Source: JACRCT01 sp049841135
GTDB lineage: Bacteria; Myxococcota; Myxococcia; Myxococcales; UBA5297
Length of the DNA: 64,000 nucleotides
Assembly: GCA_049841135.1 (NCBI GenBank)
Contig: JASGHK010000008.1
Span: 1,426,001 to 1,490,000 of the forward strand
Direction of reading: 5' to 3'
Shown here: positions 19,662 to 28,848 of the stretch, piece after piece
Position numbering within the stretch: the stretch's first letter is position 1
Layout: every line of letters starts with the position of its first letter
Made by a program: the position numbers and the translations under genes
The notes under the pieces: generated by a model
The model's input: the letters and a program-made list of their open reading frames with translations, nothing else
Databases searched by the model: none
Told to the model about the DNA's origin: nothing

Positions 19662-21326
19662 CTACTCGCCGGCGCTGACCGGCAGGTCCAGCGCGATCAG
19701 CGAGACCCCCGGCTGGCCCTTGGGCGCAGGCAGCACGTGGTACTCGCCCTCGACCAGGTTGAACTCGCGCACCAGGTCGCGCACCGGCCGGTTCGAGGCG
19801 ATGGCCGCGACCTTCTTCTGGGCCAGGAAGATGCGCCCGTCGTCTCCGCTCGGCACCGCGTCGTCGTAGAAGTCCTGCTCGTAGCGGTTGAAGTACGAGC
19901 GGCCGTTCAAATAGAAGGCGAGCCACGGCCCGAGGTCGGTGATGACCGGCCGCTTCTCGAGGTTGGCGTCGTTGAGGACCTTGGCGATCGCCCGGAAGTC
20001 GCGGTTGCCCTGGTGCATCTTGAGCCGCTCGGCGTGCATACGCGAGACCTGCACGCCGTAGGCGCCGGAGACGAGCGCGCAGGTGAGGGTGACGCCCAGC
20101 ACGATGCCCGCGTACACCTTCGGCCTGGCCCAGCGCGCCGCCGAGTCCACCCCCGCCGCGAAGACCAGCGCCGCGGCCGGGTAGGTCAGGTAGTCGTAGC
20201 GCTCGTAGGCGTAGTACCAGAGGGAGTGCAGTAGCGCGAAGGCCAGCAGGCCCAGCGCCACCCCAAAGCTGTAGCTGCGCTTGGGGAAGATGCCTTGAAT
20301 CAGCGCGGCGACGATCCCGCCCAGGTAGAGCACGGTCACGATGCCCTGCAGGACGGTGAGCCAGATCGGGAAGAAGCGCGCGTACAGCCACGGCTCGGTG
20401 TCGAACCGGAAGATCATCCAGAACGGCGCGCGAAGGTGCCGCCACATGCCGTCGAAGAAGTTGAACTCCTTGAAGTGCGCGCGCGCCTCGTCCAGGTAGG
20501 CGATGAGCCCCTTGCTCTCGAGGGCGATGGCGCGGAGGTAGGTGACGTGCAGCGCCTCGGGCGCGGCGAAGACGGCGATGCACATCCCGAACAGGGCCCA
20601 GCGCTTCTCCTGCCACAGGCGCCGGCCGCAGAGGGCGACGAGCACCAGCGCCATGAACGCCCCTTCGACGCGGGTCAGGAACGACAGGCCGCCGATGAGC
20701 GCCGCCCACAGCACCTCGCGCCGGGCCGCCCCCAGCCGGTAGCGCAGGCCGAAGTAGACCGAGGTCACGGCCAGCGCGACCAGCAGCCCCTCGGACATGG
20801 GCACCGAGGACCACCACAGCGCCACCGGGTTGAGCATCGAGAGCGCCATCGCCCCGAAGCGGGTCGCCGGCGCCATCGGCAGCATGCGGAAGATGCGGGC
20901 GAGGACCAGCCCGGTCCAGCCGTAGAGCAGCGCGGAGACGAGCCAGAACGCCGACTCGCCGAAGAGCTTCATGGGGATGGCCAGCACCAGCGAGTAGCCC
21001 CAGAAGAACTTGCGGTCGAGGCCGTCGCCCCACGGGATGGTGAGCCAGTGCCCCTGCGCCAGGCTGCGGGCCTTGGACAGGTAGTAGTAGCTGTCGATGG
21101 TGAAGACTTCGGTCTTCAGCCCCAGCCAGGCGACGAGCAGCGCGCCGAAGATGACGAGCGCGGCTTCGCCGATGCCCCAGCGGGTGAGCGAGCGCGCGAG
21201 GATGGCGTCGACCACCGGCCCCGCCGGTCCACCCTTCTCGAGCGGGAGCGGGGCGGGCGGCGCAGCGTCGCCTTCGACGCTCGCGCCCGGAGCGGCAGCC
21301 TCGGCGGGACGGGGCTCGTCGGCCAT
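19662..21326 (-). CDS. GT-C membrane glycosyltransferase (family 39-like)
   Basis: 554-residue multi-pass membrane protein with about 11 hydrophobic helices after a disordered acidic N-terminus. The first periplasmic loop has TIDSYYYLSKARSLAQGHW, the position of the catalytic acid in ArnT/PMT-type enzymes that use lipid-linked sugars. SFLTRVEGAFM and WYYAYERYDYLTYPA are also typical of the family. The C-terminal 120 residues form a soluble domain. Donor and acceptor cannot be told. It starts 3 bases after the deoC stop. Confidence 0.75.
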   Translation of the reverse strand: MADEPRPAEAAAPGASVEGDAAPPAPLPLEKGGPAGPVVDAILARSLTRWGIGEAALVIFGALLVAWLGLKTEVFTIDSYYYLSKARSLAQGHWLTIPWGDGLDRKFFWGYSLVLAIPMKLFGESAFWLVSALLYGWTGLVLARIFRMLPMAPATRFGAMALSMLNPVALWWSSVPMSEGLLVALAVTSVYFGLRYRLGAARREVLWAALIGGLSFLTRVEGAFMALVLVALCGRRLWQEKRWALFGMCIAVFAAPEALHVTYLRAIALESKGLIAYLDEARAHFKEFNFFDGMWRHLRAPFWMIFRFDTEPWLYARFFPIWLTVLQGIVTVLYLGGIVAALIQGIFPKRSYSFGVALGLLAFALLHSLWYYAYERYDYLTYPAAALVFAAGVDSAARWARPKVYAGIVLGVTLTCALVSGAYGVQVSRMHAERLKMHQGNRDFRAIAKVLNDANLEKRPVITDLGPWLAFYLNGRSYFNRYEQDFYDDAVPSGDDGRIFLAQKKVAAIASNRPVRDLVREFNLVEGEYHVLPAPKGQPGVSLIALDLPVSAGE

Positions 21327-21329
21327 GCG

Positions 21330-22229
21330 CTAGTAGGCGCTCTTCGACTTCTGGCCGGTGACGATGGCCACCGAGGCGCTGGCGCCCAGGCGGTCCGCGC
21401 CGGCGGCCACGAACTTCTGCGCGTCGTCCAGGGAGCGCACGCCGCCCGAGGCCTTCACGCCCATGTCCTCGCCGACGATGCGGCGCATCAGGGCCACGTC
21501 CTCGACGGTGGCGCCGCCCTTGGCGAAGCCGGTGGAGGTCTTCACGAAGGCCGCGCCGGCCGCCTTGGAGAGCGCGCAGCCGATGATCTTCTCCTCGGTG
21601 TCGAGCTGGCTCGTCTCGAGGATGACCTTGACCGGCACGCCGCGCACCGCCTCGACCACCGCCTTGATGTCGTCGAAGACGAGCTTGTAGTCGTGGCTCT
21701 TGAGGGCGCCGATGTTGATGACGGTGTCGATCTCCTTGGCGCCGCAGCGCACCGCCTCGCGGGCCTCGAAGGCCTTGGCCGAGGGGAGGGCCGCGCCGAG
21801 CGGGAAGCCGACCACCGCGATGGCCACCGTGCCGCAGCCCTTGAGCAGCTGGGCCGCCAGGCCGACGTTGGCGCTGTTGACGCAGACCGTGGCGAAGCCG
21901 TACTGCCGGGCCTCGTTGCACAGCTTGACGATCTCCTCGTGCGTGGCCTCGGGCTTGAGCAGGGTGTGGTCGATGTACCGGGACATGTCCGGGCTGGTCC
22001 GGGTGTGGCCCACCGGCGTCACGCGAGACGCGCCGTGGACGACGATGGCGTTGGCGCCACAGCCGCCTTCGCGGTTGCCGCAGCTGCCGCAGGCGCCGGC
22101 GCAACCGCCGCTGCCCTGCTTGACGTTGACGACGGCCTGCGAGGCCGGGCCAGCGGACATGCCGAGGCGCTCGGAGACGCGGTCGGCGATGATTTGAACG
22201 AGGGCTTCGAAGTCCTGGGAGTCAGCCAC
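21330..22229 (-). CDS. deoC: Deoxyribose-phosphate aldolase with N-terminal extension
   Basis: Class I aldolase cleaving 2-deoxyribose-5-phosphate to glyceraldehyde-3-phosphate and acetaldehyde. The core begins at MSRYIDHTLLKPEAT. The Schiff-base Lys is in FVKTSTGF, and the ligand loop reads ASGGVRSLDDA. Before the core are about 80 extra residues: an amphipathic helix (FEALVQIIADRVSERLG), then a Cys/Gly stretch (GGCAGACGSCG). The helix resembles encapsulation peptides of bacterial microcompartment cargo. GTG at 22229 fits the AGAGGTG ribosome site; GTG 22238 is the alternative. Confidence 0.88.
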   Translation of the reverse strand: MADSQDFEALVQIIADRVSERLGMSAGPASQAVVNVKQGSGGCAGACGSCGNREGGCGANAIVVHGASRVTPVGHTRTSPDMSRYIDHTLLKPEATHEEIVKLCNEARQYGFATVCVNSANVGLAAQLLKGCGTVAIAVVGFPLGAALPSAKAFEAREAVRCGAKEIDTVINIGALKSHDYKLVFDDIKAVVEAVRGVPVKVILETSQLDTEEKIIGCALSKAAGAAFVKTSTGFAKGGATVEDVALMRRIVGEDMGVKASGGVRSLDDAQKFVAAGADRLGASASVAIVTGQKSKSAY

Positions 22230-22361
22230 GGGGCGCACCTCTGGTTCGCGGTGTCGAAAAGGCGGCGATTCTAGTCAGTTTCGGCTCGGCGAGGAAGCGC
22301 GTCGTGAGGGGCAGGGGTAGGCGACGCCGCCAGCTGCGGCCCGAGCGGCGGAAGGCGGACC

Positions 22362-22400
22362 CAGTTCTTGGCGACCTTGGTCCCTTGGCGACCTTGGCGG
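22362..22400 (+). repeat. 39-base dispersed repeat, copy 2
   Basis: Exact copy of 9165-9203, same orientation, in the 270-base gap between deoC and the radical SAM gene. Apart from this repeat and the hairpin at 22456-22483 nothing is recognisable in the gap. Confidence 0.8.
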
Positions 22401-22455
22401 TGCAAGAGGGTTCAAGAAAGGCTCGGCCGAGGCCCCAAGCGCGAGTTCCAAACGC

Positions 22456-22483
22456 CGAAGGGCGGACCGGAGTCCGCCCTTCG
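22456..22483 (-). terminator. Hairpin downstream of radical SAM gene
   Basis: Perfect 12-base arms (CGAAGGGCGGAC and GTCCGCCCTTCG) with a 4-base loop, 28 bases beyond the stop of the minus-strand radical SAM gene. The following T-run is short (GTTTGG), so termination is probable but not certain. Confidence 0.55.
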
Positions 22484-22511
22484 AACGACCGAGTCTTTCG
22501 GGTCGCCGCTG

Positions 22512-23780
22512 CTACCGGGCGATCTCCTTGCCGAACACCACGTTCTCCGGGACCTTGGCCTTGAAGCGGTCCTTGGTGCCCCAGGCGTCTTCACGCTTGA
22601 TGGCCTGCTTGAGCACGCGGCCCATCTTCAGGGCGTGCGGGGCGTTCTTGTAGAAGGTGTTCCAGGCGTAGTGGTACATCTCCTGGAGCTTGTCGATGCT
22701 CATCTTCGCCGGCTTGAAGACGACCTCGCCCGCGTTGTAGCGCTTCCAGTCCTTGTGCAGGATGCGCCCCTGCTTCTCCAGGTCCTCGGCGGTCCGGGTG
22801 TGCGGGAACGGGGTGAGGACCGTGAACTCCGCCAGGTCCAGGTTGACCTCGAGCAGGAAGTCCACCAGGCGCTTGATGTAGTCCTCGTCGTGCTCGTCCA
22901 GGCCCAGGAGGATGGTGCCCTCGACGCGGATGCCGTGGTCCTTGTAGCGCTGGATGCGCGCGCGGATGTAGTCGCTGGTGTCGAAGACCGCCTGGTAGAT
23001 GTACCAGGCGCCGGCGTCGGCGGCCGCCTTGAGCACGTCGAGGTCGTCCTCGATCGGGTGGCTGATGATCGAGCGCTTGAGCGGGGCCAGCGCCTTGAAC
23101 AGGTCGATCTCCCACTGCTTGTTCTGCGCGAGCGAGTTGTCGACGAAGAACAGGCGGTTGTTGGGGATGGACGCGACCTCCTCGACCACCTTGTCGATGG
23201 GCCGGGGCCGGAAGCTGCGGCCGCCCAGGTAGCGCACGCAGCAGGGGTAGCAGTTGAAGCGGCAGCCGCGCGAGGCGTGGACCAGGTCCACCATCTGCAC
23301 GCCGCGGTAGTTGTAGACGTCGCGGTTGAGGATGGAGCGGCGCGCGGTCCCCACGCTCTCGATGGGCGCCGGGGTCTCGAGGTAGTCGTACTTCTTCTTG
23401 AGCCGGCCGTTCTTCAGGTCCTCGAGGACCCCCTCGAAGCGGCCCTCGGCCTCGCCCAGGAACACCGCGTCGGCGTGCTGCGCGGTCTCCTCGGGGTGGA
23501 GCATGGTGGCGATGCCGCCGAAGATGACCTTGATGCCGCGGGCGCGGAAGTGGTCGCCCAGCTCCCAGCCCCGCGAGGTCTGGCAGGTCAGCATCATCGA
23601 GATGCAGACCAGGTCCGGCGTCTCGTTCAGGTCCACCGGGTCGATGTTCTCGTCGGTGAACTTGAGGTCGTGCTCAGGAGGGACGCACGCGGCGAAGACG
23701 ACGGGGCCGTGCGGCGGCAGGTGCCACTCGGTCTGGTGCTCGAGCTTGGGCCACTTCGGGTAGATGAGGCGGATTTTCAT
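22512..23780 (-). CDS. B12-binding-type radical SAM protein
   Basis: 422 residues. The N-terminal about 150 residues form a Rossmann-like B12-binding domain (MKIRLIYPKWPKLEHQ, VFGGIATMLHPEE-like segment), without the DxHxxG motif that I would expect for bound cobalamin. The radical SAM domain has CX3CX2C as CRFNCYPC, then FFVDNSLAQNKQWE and EGTILLGLDEHDEDY. The layout is that of HpnJ/BchE-like and related RSAM enzymes; substrate unknown. It stands alone and diverges from the Cys-module genes across 184 bases. Confidence 0.8.
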   Translation of the reverse strand: MKIRLIYPKWPKLEHQTEWHLPPHGPVVFAACVPPEHDLKFTDENIDPVDLNETPDLVCISMMLTCQTSRGWELGDHFRARGIKVIFGGIATMLHPEETAQHADAVFLGEAEGRFEGVLEDLKNGRLKKKYDYLETPAPIESVGTARRSILNRDVYNYRGVQMVDLVHASRGCRFNCYPCCVRYLGGRSFRPRPIDKVVEEVASIPNNRLFFVDNSLAQNKQWEIDLFKALAPLKRSIISHPIEDDLDVLKAAADAGAWYIYQAVFDTSDYIRARIQRYKDHGIRVEGTILLGLDEHDEDYIKRLVDFLLEVNLDLAEFTVLTPFPHTRTAEDLEKQGRILHKDWKRYNAGEVVFKPAKMSIDKLQEMYHYAWNTFYKNAPHALKMGRVLKQAIKREDAWGTKDRFKAKVPENVVFGKEIAR

Positions 23781-23964
23781 GGGGTGAGCCTTGTAGCAGG
23801 AGGTCCACCGTCGGGCAACGGGGAGTCCCCAATTGGACAGGGTCGGCTGGAGCACAGGCGGGCGTCCGGGGCTCCCTCGACCGCCCGTCCAGAGATCGCC
23901 GTAGGTGGAATACACTGCCAGCCACCCGACGTCCCAAGGACCTCACCCCGGCCCGGAGAACCTC

Positions 23965-26439
23965 ATGTCAGCCATGGCGGATCGCTCGACCCTCGCGGCA
24001 GCCCTCGCCAGCGCCGCGCTGCTCCTCTGCTCCGCCCCAGCGCAGGCGACCACCTGGGAGTACGTGGGCGTCGGCGACTGCACCGGCAACGATACGGGCT
24101 CGAGCCTCGGCGCCCAGCCGGACCCGTCACGCTGCGGGGCGGCCACCTCGGGGACCGCGGTCGTCTGCTGGGACGACGTGCAGTACAAGAACCCGAAGGC
24201 CCGGAAGCCGGTGTGCATCTACAAGCGCGTGCAGGCCGCCCAGTGCACCGGCGGCGCGAGCCCCGGGTTCGTCTACCGCTGCGGCTCCGACTCGGCGCAC
24301 GGCGCGACGGTCGCCCCGCCTCCAGGGCCCGGGCCCGCCGTCGTCGCGCCGCCTCCTGGCCCAGCCGGACCGCCGCCTGCGGCCGCGGGCTACCAGTGGC
24401 GCTACACACGCGTGAGCGACTGCGTGGGCAACGACACGGCGAGCAGCAAGGGGTCCGTCCCGGCGCTCGATCGCTGTGGCGCCGGCACCGTCGGCCAGAC
24501 CGCCGTCTGCTGGGACGGCGCGCAGCACCGGAACCCCAAGCTCAACCAGGCCGCCTGCATCTACAAGCGCACCCCCGCCCAGGCCTGCAGCGGCGGGACG
24601 GCGCCGGGCGTGGTGTACGAGTGCGTGGCGCTGGGCCAGGCCCAGCCCCCGGTCCACACCGCCGAGCCCGCCCAGCCCGCCACCCCCTATGTGCCCCCGG
24701 CGGCGCCCGGCTACGCCTGGAGCTACCAGCGGATCGGCGACTGCACCGGCGGCGACCTCGCCAGCACGCGGGGACCGTATCCGGCGCTCGAGCGCTGCGA
24801 GAAGAACACGGTGGGGATGACCAGCGTCTGCTGGGACGGCGTCGCGCAGCGCAACAAGGCCTCCTCCCACGCGGCGTGCACCTACAAGCGCTTCGCGGCA
24901 GCCGGCTGCAAGGGCGGTGGGAGTCCTGGCTACCTCTATGAGTGCATCGCGCTCTCTCCCGGCCAGCCGCCGCCCGAGTATCCCGAGGTGCAGCTGGCCC
25001 GGCCGCCACCGCCCCCCGTCAATCCCCCTCCCTCCGCCGCCCCGGGCTACACCTGGCGCTACACGCGCGTCGACGGCTGCTCGGGCGGCAGCATCGGCTT
25101 CTCCAAGGGCGAGGACCCCAGCCCCGAGCTGTGCGACGCGTCGACGGTCGGCCTGGCCGCGGTCTGCTGGGACGACAAGCATCACAAGCACCACGACCGG
25201 AAGCACGCCGCGTGCGCCTACAAGCGCGTCCCGGCGCAGAGCTGCTACGGCGACGAGCACCCCGGCGCTCTCTACGAGTGCGTCCGCACCGACTCGGCCT
25301 ACGCGACGCCACCCTCCGATCCTCCGCCGTCCACCTACCGGCCCGCCTACTCCTGGCGCTTCCTGCGCACCGACGGGTGCCATGGCGCCGACGAGGGCAA
25401 CACGCCGGGCGCGGTCCCCGACGCCGACCGCTGCGACGCCTCGAGCGTCGGACACGTCTCGGTGTGCTTCGACGGCGTGAGCACGCGCCACCCCTCCGGC
25501 AAGGTCGCCTGCAACTACAAGGACAAGAGCGCCGCCAACTGCACCGGCAGCCAGCACCCCGGCGCCCTCTACGAGTGCGTCGCCTCGACCGTCTCGGCCG
25601 AGCCGCCCCCCCATCGTCCGCCCCCGCCGGCCAAGCCCGGCTACGTGTGGCGCTACGCCCGGGTCGACGGCTGCCGCGGCCGCGACGACGGCAGCAGCAA
25701 CGGCTCGACGCCGGACGCGGAGCGCTGCGACGCCAGCCACGTCGGGCAGGTTTCCATCTGCTGGGACGGCGAGTCGACGCGTCACCCGTCGGGCAAGGTG
25801 GCCTGCAACTACAAGCGCGCGAGCTCCGCGGAGTGCAGCGGCAGCGAGCACCCCGGCGCGCTCTACGAATGCGTGGCGGCCGCCGGGACCTCGAACCCGC
25901 CGCCTCCCCCTTCCCCTCCGCCTCCTCCGGCGGCCAACCTCCGCTACGACTGGAAGACCACCGGCTTCGGAAACTGCAACGGCAACGACGTCGGCCAGAC
26001 GGCCGGCGGCGCGCCGCTGCCTGCGGCCTGCGACGCGAGCTCGGTGGGCAAGTCGGCCGTGTGCTGGAGCACCTCGTGCAGCTACAAGAGCATCCCGGCC
26101 TCGTCCTGCAAGGGCGCGGCGAACTCCGGCACCCTCTACGAGTGCGTCGCCTCCGACGCGAACGCCGCCCCTGGCCCGAGCGCCCCGGCGGGCTCGCTCG
26201 TCTGGAACTACGTCGGCGTCGCCGACTGCACCGGCAACGACACCGGCAGCTCCGCCGGCTCCGCGCCCGACCCCAGTCGCTGCGGACCGGCCACGGCCGG
26301 GCTCTCGGCCGTGTGCTGGGACGGCGTCCAGCAGAAGCGCGGCGCCTCGAGCACCCCGGTGTGCACCTACAAGAGGGTCCGCGCCGGCGACTGCCGCGGC
26401 GGCGCCCACCCCGGCTACGTCTACCGCTGCGGACCTTGA
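23965..26439 (+). CDS. Secreted protein of eight six-Cys CWDG modules
   Basis: 824 residues: a signal peptide (ALASAALLLCSAPAQA), then eight modules of about 75 residues separated by Pro-rich linkers. Each module has six Cys in the order DCxG, RC, VCWDG, ACxYKR, CxGG, YECV, and an N-terminal Trp/Tyr strand (YxWRYTRV). Module 7 is shortened (VCWSTSCSYK). The pattern suggests three disulfides and an extracellular repeat adhesin or ligand binder; I know no named family. Ribosome site GGAGA precedes the ATG. The stop overlaps the next gene start (TGATG). Confidence 0.8.
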   Translation: MSAMADRSTLAAALASAALLLCSAPAQATTWEYVGVGDCTGNDTGSSLGAQPDPSRCGAATSGTAVVCWDDVQYKNPKARKPVCIYKRVQAAQCTGGASPGFVYRCGSDSAHGATVAPPPGPGPAVVAPPPGPAGPPPAAAGYQWRYTRVSDCVGNDTASSKGSVPALDRCGAGTVGQTAVCWDGAQHRNPKLNQAACIYKRTPAQACSGGTAPGVVYECVALGQAQPPVHTAEPAQPATPYVPPAAPGYAWSYQRIGDCTGGDLASTRGPYPALERCEKNTVGMTSVCWDGVAQRNKASSHAACTYKRFAAAGCKGGGSPGYLYECIALSPGQPPPEYPEVQLARPPPPPVNPPPSAAPGYTWRYTRVDGCSGGSIGFSKGEDPSPELCDASTVGLAAVCWDDKHHKHHDRKHAACAYKRVPAQSCYGDEHPGALYECVRTDSAYATPPSDPPPSTYRPAYSWRFLRTDGCHGADEGNTPGAVPDADRCDASSVGHVSVCFDGVSTRHPSGKVACNYKDKSAANCTGSQHPGALYECVASTVSAEPPPHRPPPPAKPGYVWRYARVDGCRGRDDGSSNGSTPDAERCDASHVGQVSICWDGESTRHPSGKVACNYKRASSAECSGSEHPGALYECVAAAGTSNPPPPPSPPPPPAANLRYDWKTTGFGNCNGNDVGQTAGGAPLPAACDASSVGKSAVCWSTSCSYKSIPASSCKGAANSGTLYECVASDANAAPGPSAPAGSLVWNYVGVADCTGNDTGSSAGSAPDPSRCGPATAGLSAVCWDGVQQKRGASSTPVCTYKRVRAGDCRGGAHPGYVYRCGP

Positions 26440-28100
26440 TGGCTCGCCTCGCAGAAATCCTGCTCGCCCTGGCGCTCCTTCTTCTCTCCCCGGCGCCTGC
26501 GCGAGCGGAGTGGGCCCTGGTCGGCCCGGGCGACTGCACGGGCCCCGAAGATGGTGTGTCCAAGGGGGTCTCGCCGGCGCGCGCCAAGTGCAACGCGTCG
26601 ATGGGCGGGATGACGGCCGTCTGCTGGGACGGCAAGAAGGCCATCAACCCGGCCATCAAGGGGCCGGGCTGCGTCTACAAGCGGGTGCGCGCCGAGACCT
26701 GCCAAGGCGGTCCGCTGCCAGGCACCGTCTTCCGCTGCGACGGCTTCCCCCTGGCGGCGACGCCCCAGGCCAAGCCGCCTCCACCCAAGGTCACGCCCAC
26801 CAAGACCGAGACCTCGTCGACCGGCAGCGCCTCGGCCGAACAGCCACCCGAGGCACCGGTCGATCCCGCCCGGTCGGCCGCGCACCACAAGGTGCAGATG
26901 CACCTGAACAAGGCCGCCGAGCTCTTCGCTGGCAAGGACTACTCCGGCGCGCTCGTGGAGCTGCGCCTGGCGCAGGAGAGCCAGGACCTGGCGGTGGTGC
27001 GCTTCAACGTCGCCCGCTGCCTGGAGGAACTCGAGCGCCCCGAGGAAGCCATCGAGGCCTACCGGGACTACCTCGCCGCGCCCGACGTGGCTGCCGGCGC
27101 CGAGCTGCGCCGCGGCTACGCCCGCCAGACCATCTCGCTGCTGAGCGGCGAGAACGAGCAGCCTCCCGAGACCCCGCCGTCGGCGGCGCTGGCTTGGAGG
27201 TTCCAGCGCGTCGACGACTGCGCGGCCGAGGAGGTCGGCAGCTCCGACGGAGCGAGCCCGGCCGCACCGCTGTGCGTCCCGTCGACCGCAGGAAATGCCG
27301 CCATCTGCTGGGATGGCGTGCAGCATGCGAACCCGGCCTTCAAGGGTCCTGCCTGCGTCTACAAGTCGGCGCTCGCCTCCACCTGCAAGGGCGGGCCGAA
27401 TCCAGGCGCGCTCTATGAGTGCGCGAGCGCGGAGAGCGCGGGCGCGCCGACGGCGACCTCCCCGGCGACCTCGGACTCCCGCGGGCCGTCCTACTCCTGG
27501 CAGTACGTCGGTCCTGGCGACTGTGTCGGTGGGGACGCCTCCAGGTCCAAGGGCGCGGACCCCGCGGCCGAGCGGTGTGACGCCACCCGCGCCGGCAAGC
27601 TCGCCGTCTGCTGGGACGGGCTGATCCAGCGCAACCCGGCCATCAAGGGCGCCGGCTGCATCTACAAGAGCTTCTCGGCCAAGGCCTGCAAGCCCGGCAC
27701 GACTCCTGGGCTGGTCTTCGAGTGCGTCGCCGAGAACGCCTCGGTCAGCCGGCTCTTGGGGACGCCCCCCGCTGCGGCCCAGCCGGTTGAAGCGCCCAAG
27801 CCCGAGTCGCCGCCCGCTTCGGCCAAAGCTCCCGCGACGGCCGCACCCGCCAAGCCCGGGACCTGGGTCGTCGCTGGCACGGGCGACTGCGTGGGCGCAC
27901 CCCTCGGCACCTCCAAGGGCCTGGGCCCGGCACGCTCGCGCTGCGACTCGAACCACCTCGGGCAGGTCGCCGTCTGCTGGGACGGCAAGAAGACGAAGAA
28001 CCCGGCCGTGCGCGGCGCGGGCTGCTCCTACCAGGCCACCCAGGCCGGGAGCTGCCGCGGCGGGCCCCACCCCGGCACGCTCTTCCGCTGCGGCCCTTGA
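26439..28100 (+). CDS. Secreted protein of four CWDG modules plus TPR
   Basis: 553 residues with a signal peptide (LLALALLLLSPAPARA). One CWDG module is followed by a Pro/Thr linker, a TPR-like segment (HLNKAAELFAGKDYSG through EEAIEAYRDYLAAP), then three more modules. Cys spacing matches the upstream gene, but the loop reads INPAIKGPGCVYK. The start overlaps the preceding stop by one base, so the two are cotranslated. Function unknown; a surface protein pair is inferred. Confidence 0.8.
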   Translation: MARLAEILLALALLLLSPAPARAEWALVGPGDCTGPEDGVSKGVSPARAKCNASMGGMTAVCWDGKKAINPAIKGPGCVYKRVRAETCQGGPLPGTVFRCDGFPLAATPQAKPPPPKVTPTKTETSSTGSASAEQPPEAPVDPARSAAHHKVQMHLNKAAELFAGKDYSGALVELRLAQESQDLAVVRFNVARCLEELERPEEAIEAYRDYLAAPDVAAGAELRRGYARQTISLLSGENEQPPETPPSAALAWRFQRVDDCAAEEVGSSDGASPAAPLCVPSTAGNAAICWDGVQHANPAFKGPACVYKSALASTCKGGPNPGALYECASAESAGAPTATSPATSDSRGPSYSWQYVGPGDCVGGDASRSKGADPAAERCDATRAGKLAVCWDGLIQRNPAIKGAGCIYKSFSAKACKPGTTPGLVFECVAENASVSRLLGTPPAAAQPVEAPKPESPPASAKAPATAAPAKPGTWVVAGTGDCVGAPLGTSKGLGPARSRCDSNHLGQVAVCWDGKKTKNPAVRGAGCSYQATQAGSCRGGPHPGTLFRCGP

Positions 28101-28119
28101 GAGCCGAGCTGAAGCCTGG

Positions 28120-28761
28120 TCAGCCGTGCGCGCCGTTGCCCGCCTGCGTCGGCGGAGGCGGGAAGATCTTGGAGTAGATCCGGTCCAGCAGGCCCGTGCC
28201 GAACTTGCGGAACCGGTACTTGCGGATGGTGAACTCCACCGCGAAGAGCAGCCCCAAGATGACGTAGCTGAGCAGCCCGGTGTAGAGCGCCCAGGTCCCG
28301 CGGCTGGTGAAGGCGGCGAACAGCCCGCACGCGCCGCCGTTGAGCACGAAGAAGCCGCACCAGAAGACGGTGACGTTCCGGCAGTACTCGAGCTCCGCGG
28401 GCGAGAGGTCGTCGGTCTGCAGCCGCGCGAACCGCTCGATCATGCTCTGCGATCCCTTGCGCAGCGTGGCCGCGAACTGGGTGAGCAGCACCAGGTTCAC
28501 CAGCGCCGGGTACGCCAGCACGAAGCGCACGTCGTCGGAGGCGATGGCCAGCAGCATCAGGAAGGCGATGGCGATGGGCATGCCCATGGTCGCCATCAGC
28601 TGCTCGCGGCGGCTCTTGAGCGCCTTGATGAGCGTCGGGGCGAGCATGGCCAGGACCAGCAGGCCGATGCCGCGGGTGCTGAAGTGCGACAAGCCGAAGT
28701 AGACGGCCACCGGATAGGTGACGATCACGATGGCCTGGAGCACGCCGATCAGCACCTGCAT
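28120..28761 (-). CDS. COG4648-type membrane protein
   Basis: 213 residues with about six transmembrane helices and a basic C-terminus (RKYRFRKFGTGLLDRIY). SDDVRFVLAYPALVNLVLL and the CRNVTVFWCGFFVLNG segment are typical of COG4648 proteins, which commonly accompany acyltransferases and acyl-carrier proteins in fatty-acid or aryl-polyene loci. Here it follows the LPLAT and AcpS genes, in line with that association. Role unknown. Confidence 0.7.
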   Translation of the reverse strand: MQVLIGVLQAIVIVTYPVAVYFGLSHFSTRGIGLLVLAMLAPTLIKALKSRREQLMATMGMPIAIAFLMLLAIASDDVRFVLAYPALVNLVLLTQFAATLRKGSQSMIERFARLQTDDLSPAELEYCRNVTVFWCGFFVLNGGACGLFAAFTSRGTWALYTGLLSYVILGLLFAVEFTIRKYRFRKFGTGLLDRIYSKIFPPPPTQAGNGAHG

Positions 28762-28848
28762 CCGCTTCCTCGCTTTCCGTCGGACTTCGGTTCGGCGCTT
28801 CCCTGCGAGCCGAAGCGCTCCACCGTCGCGCCTCGTCCTGCGTCCCGC

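Noticed and set aside
20295..22274. 659-residue plus-strand frame opposite the GT-C and deoC genes
   Set aside because: His/Arg/Asp-rich mirror frame with no domain; both genes beneath it are clear.
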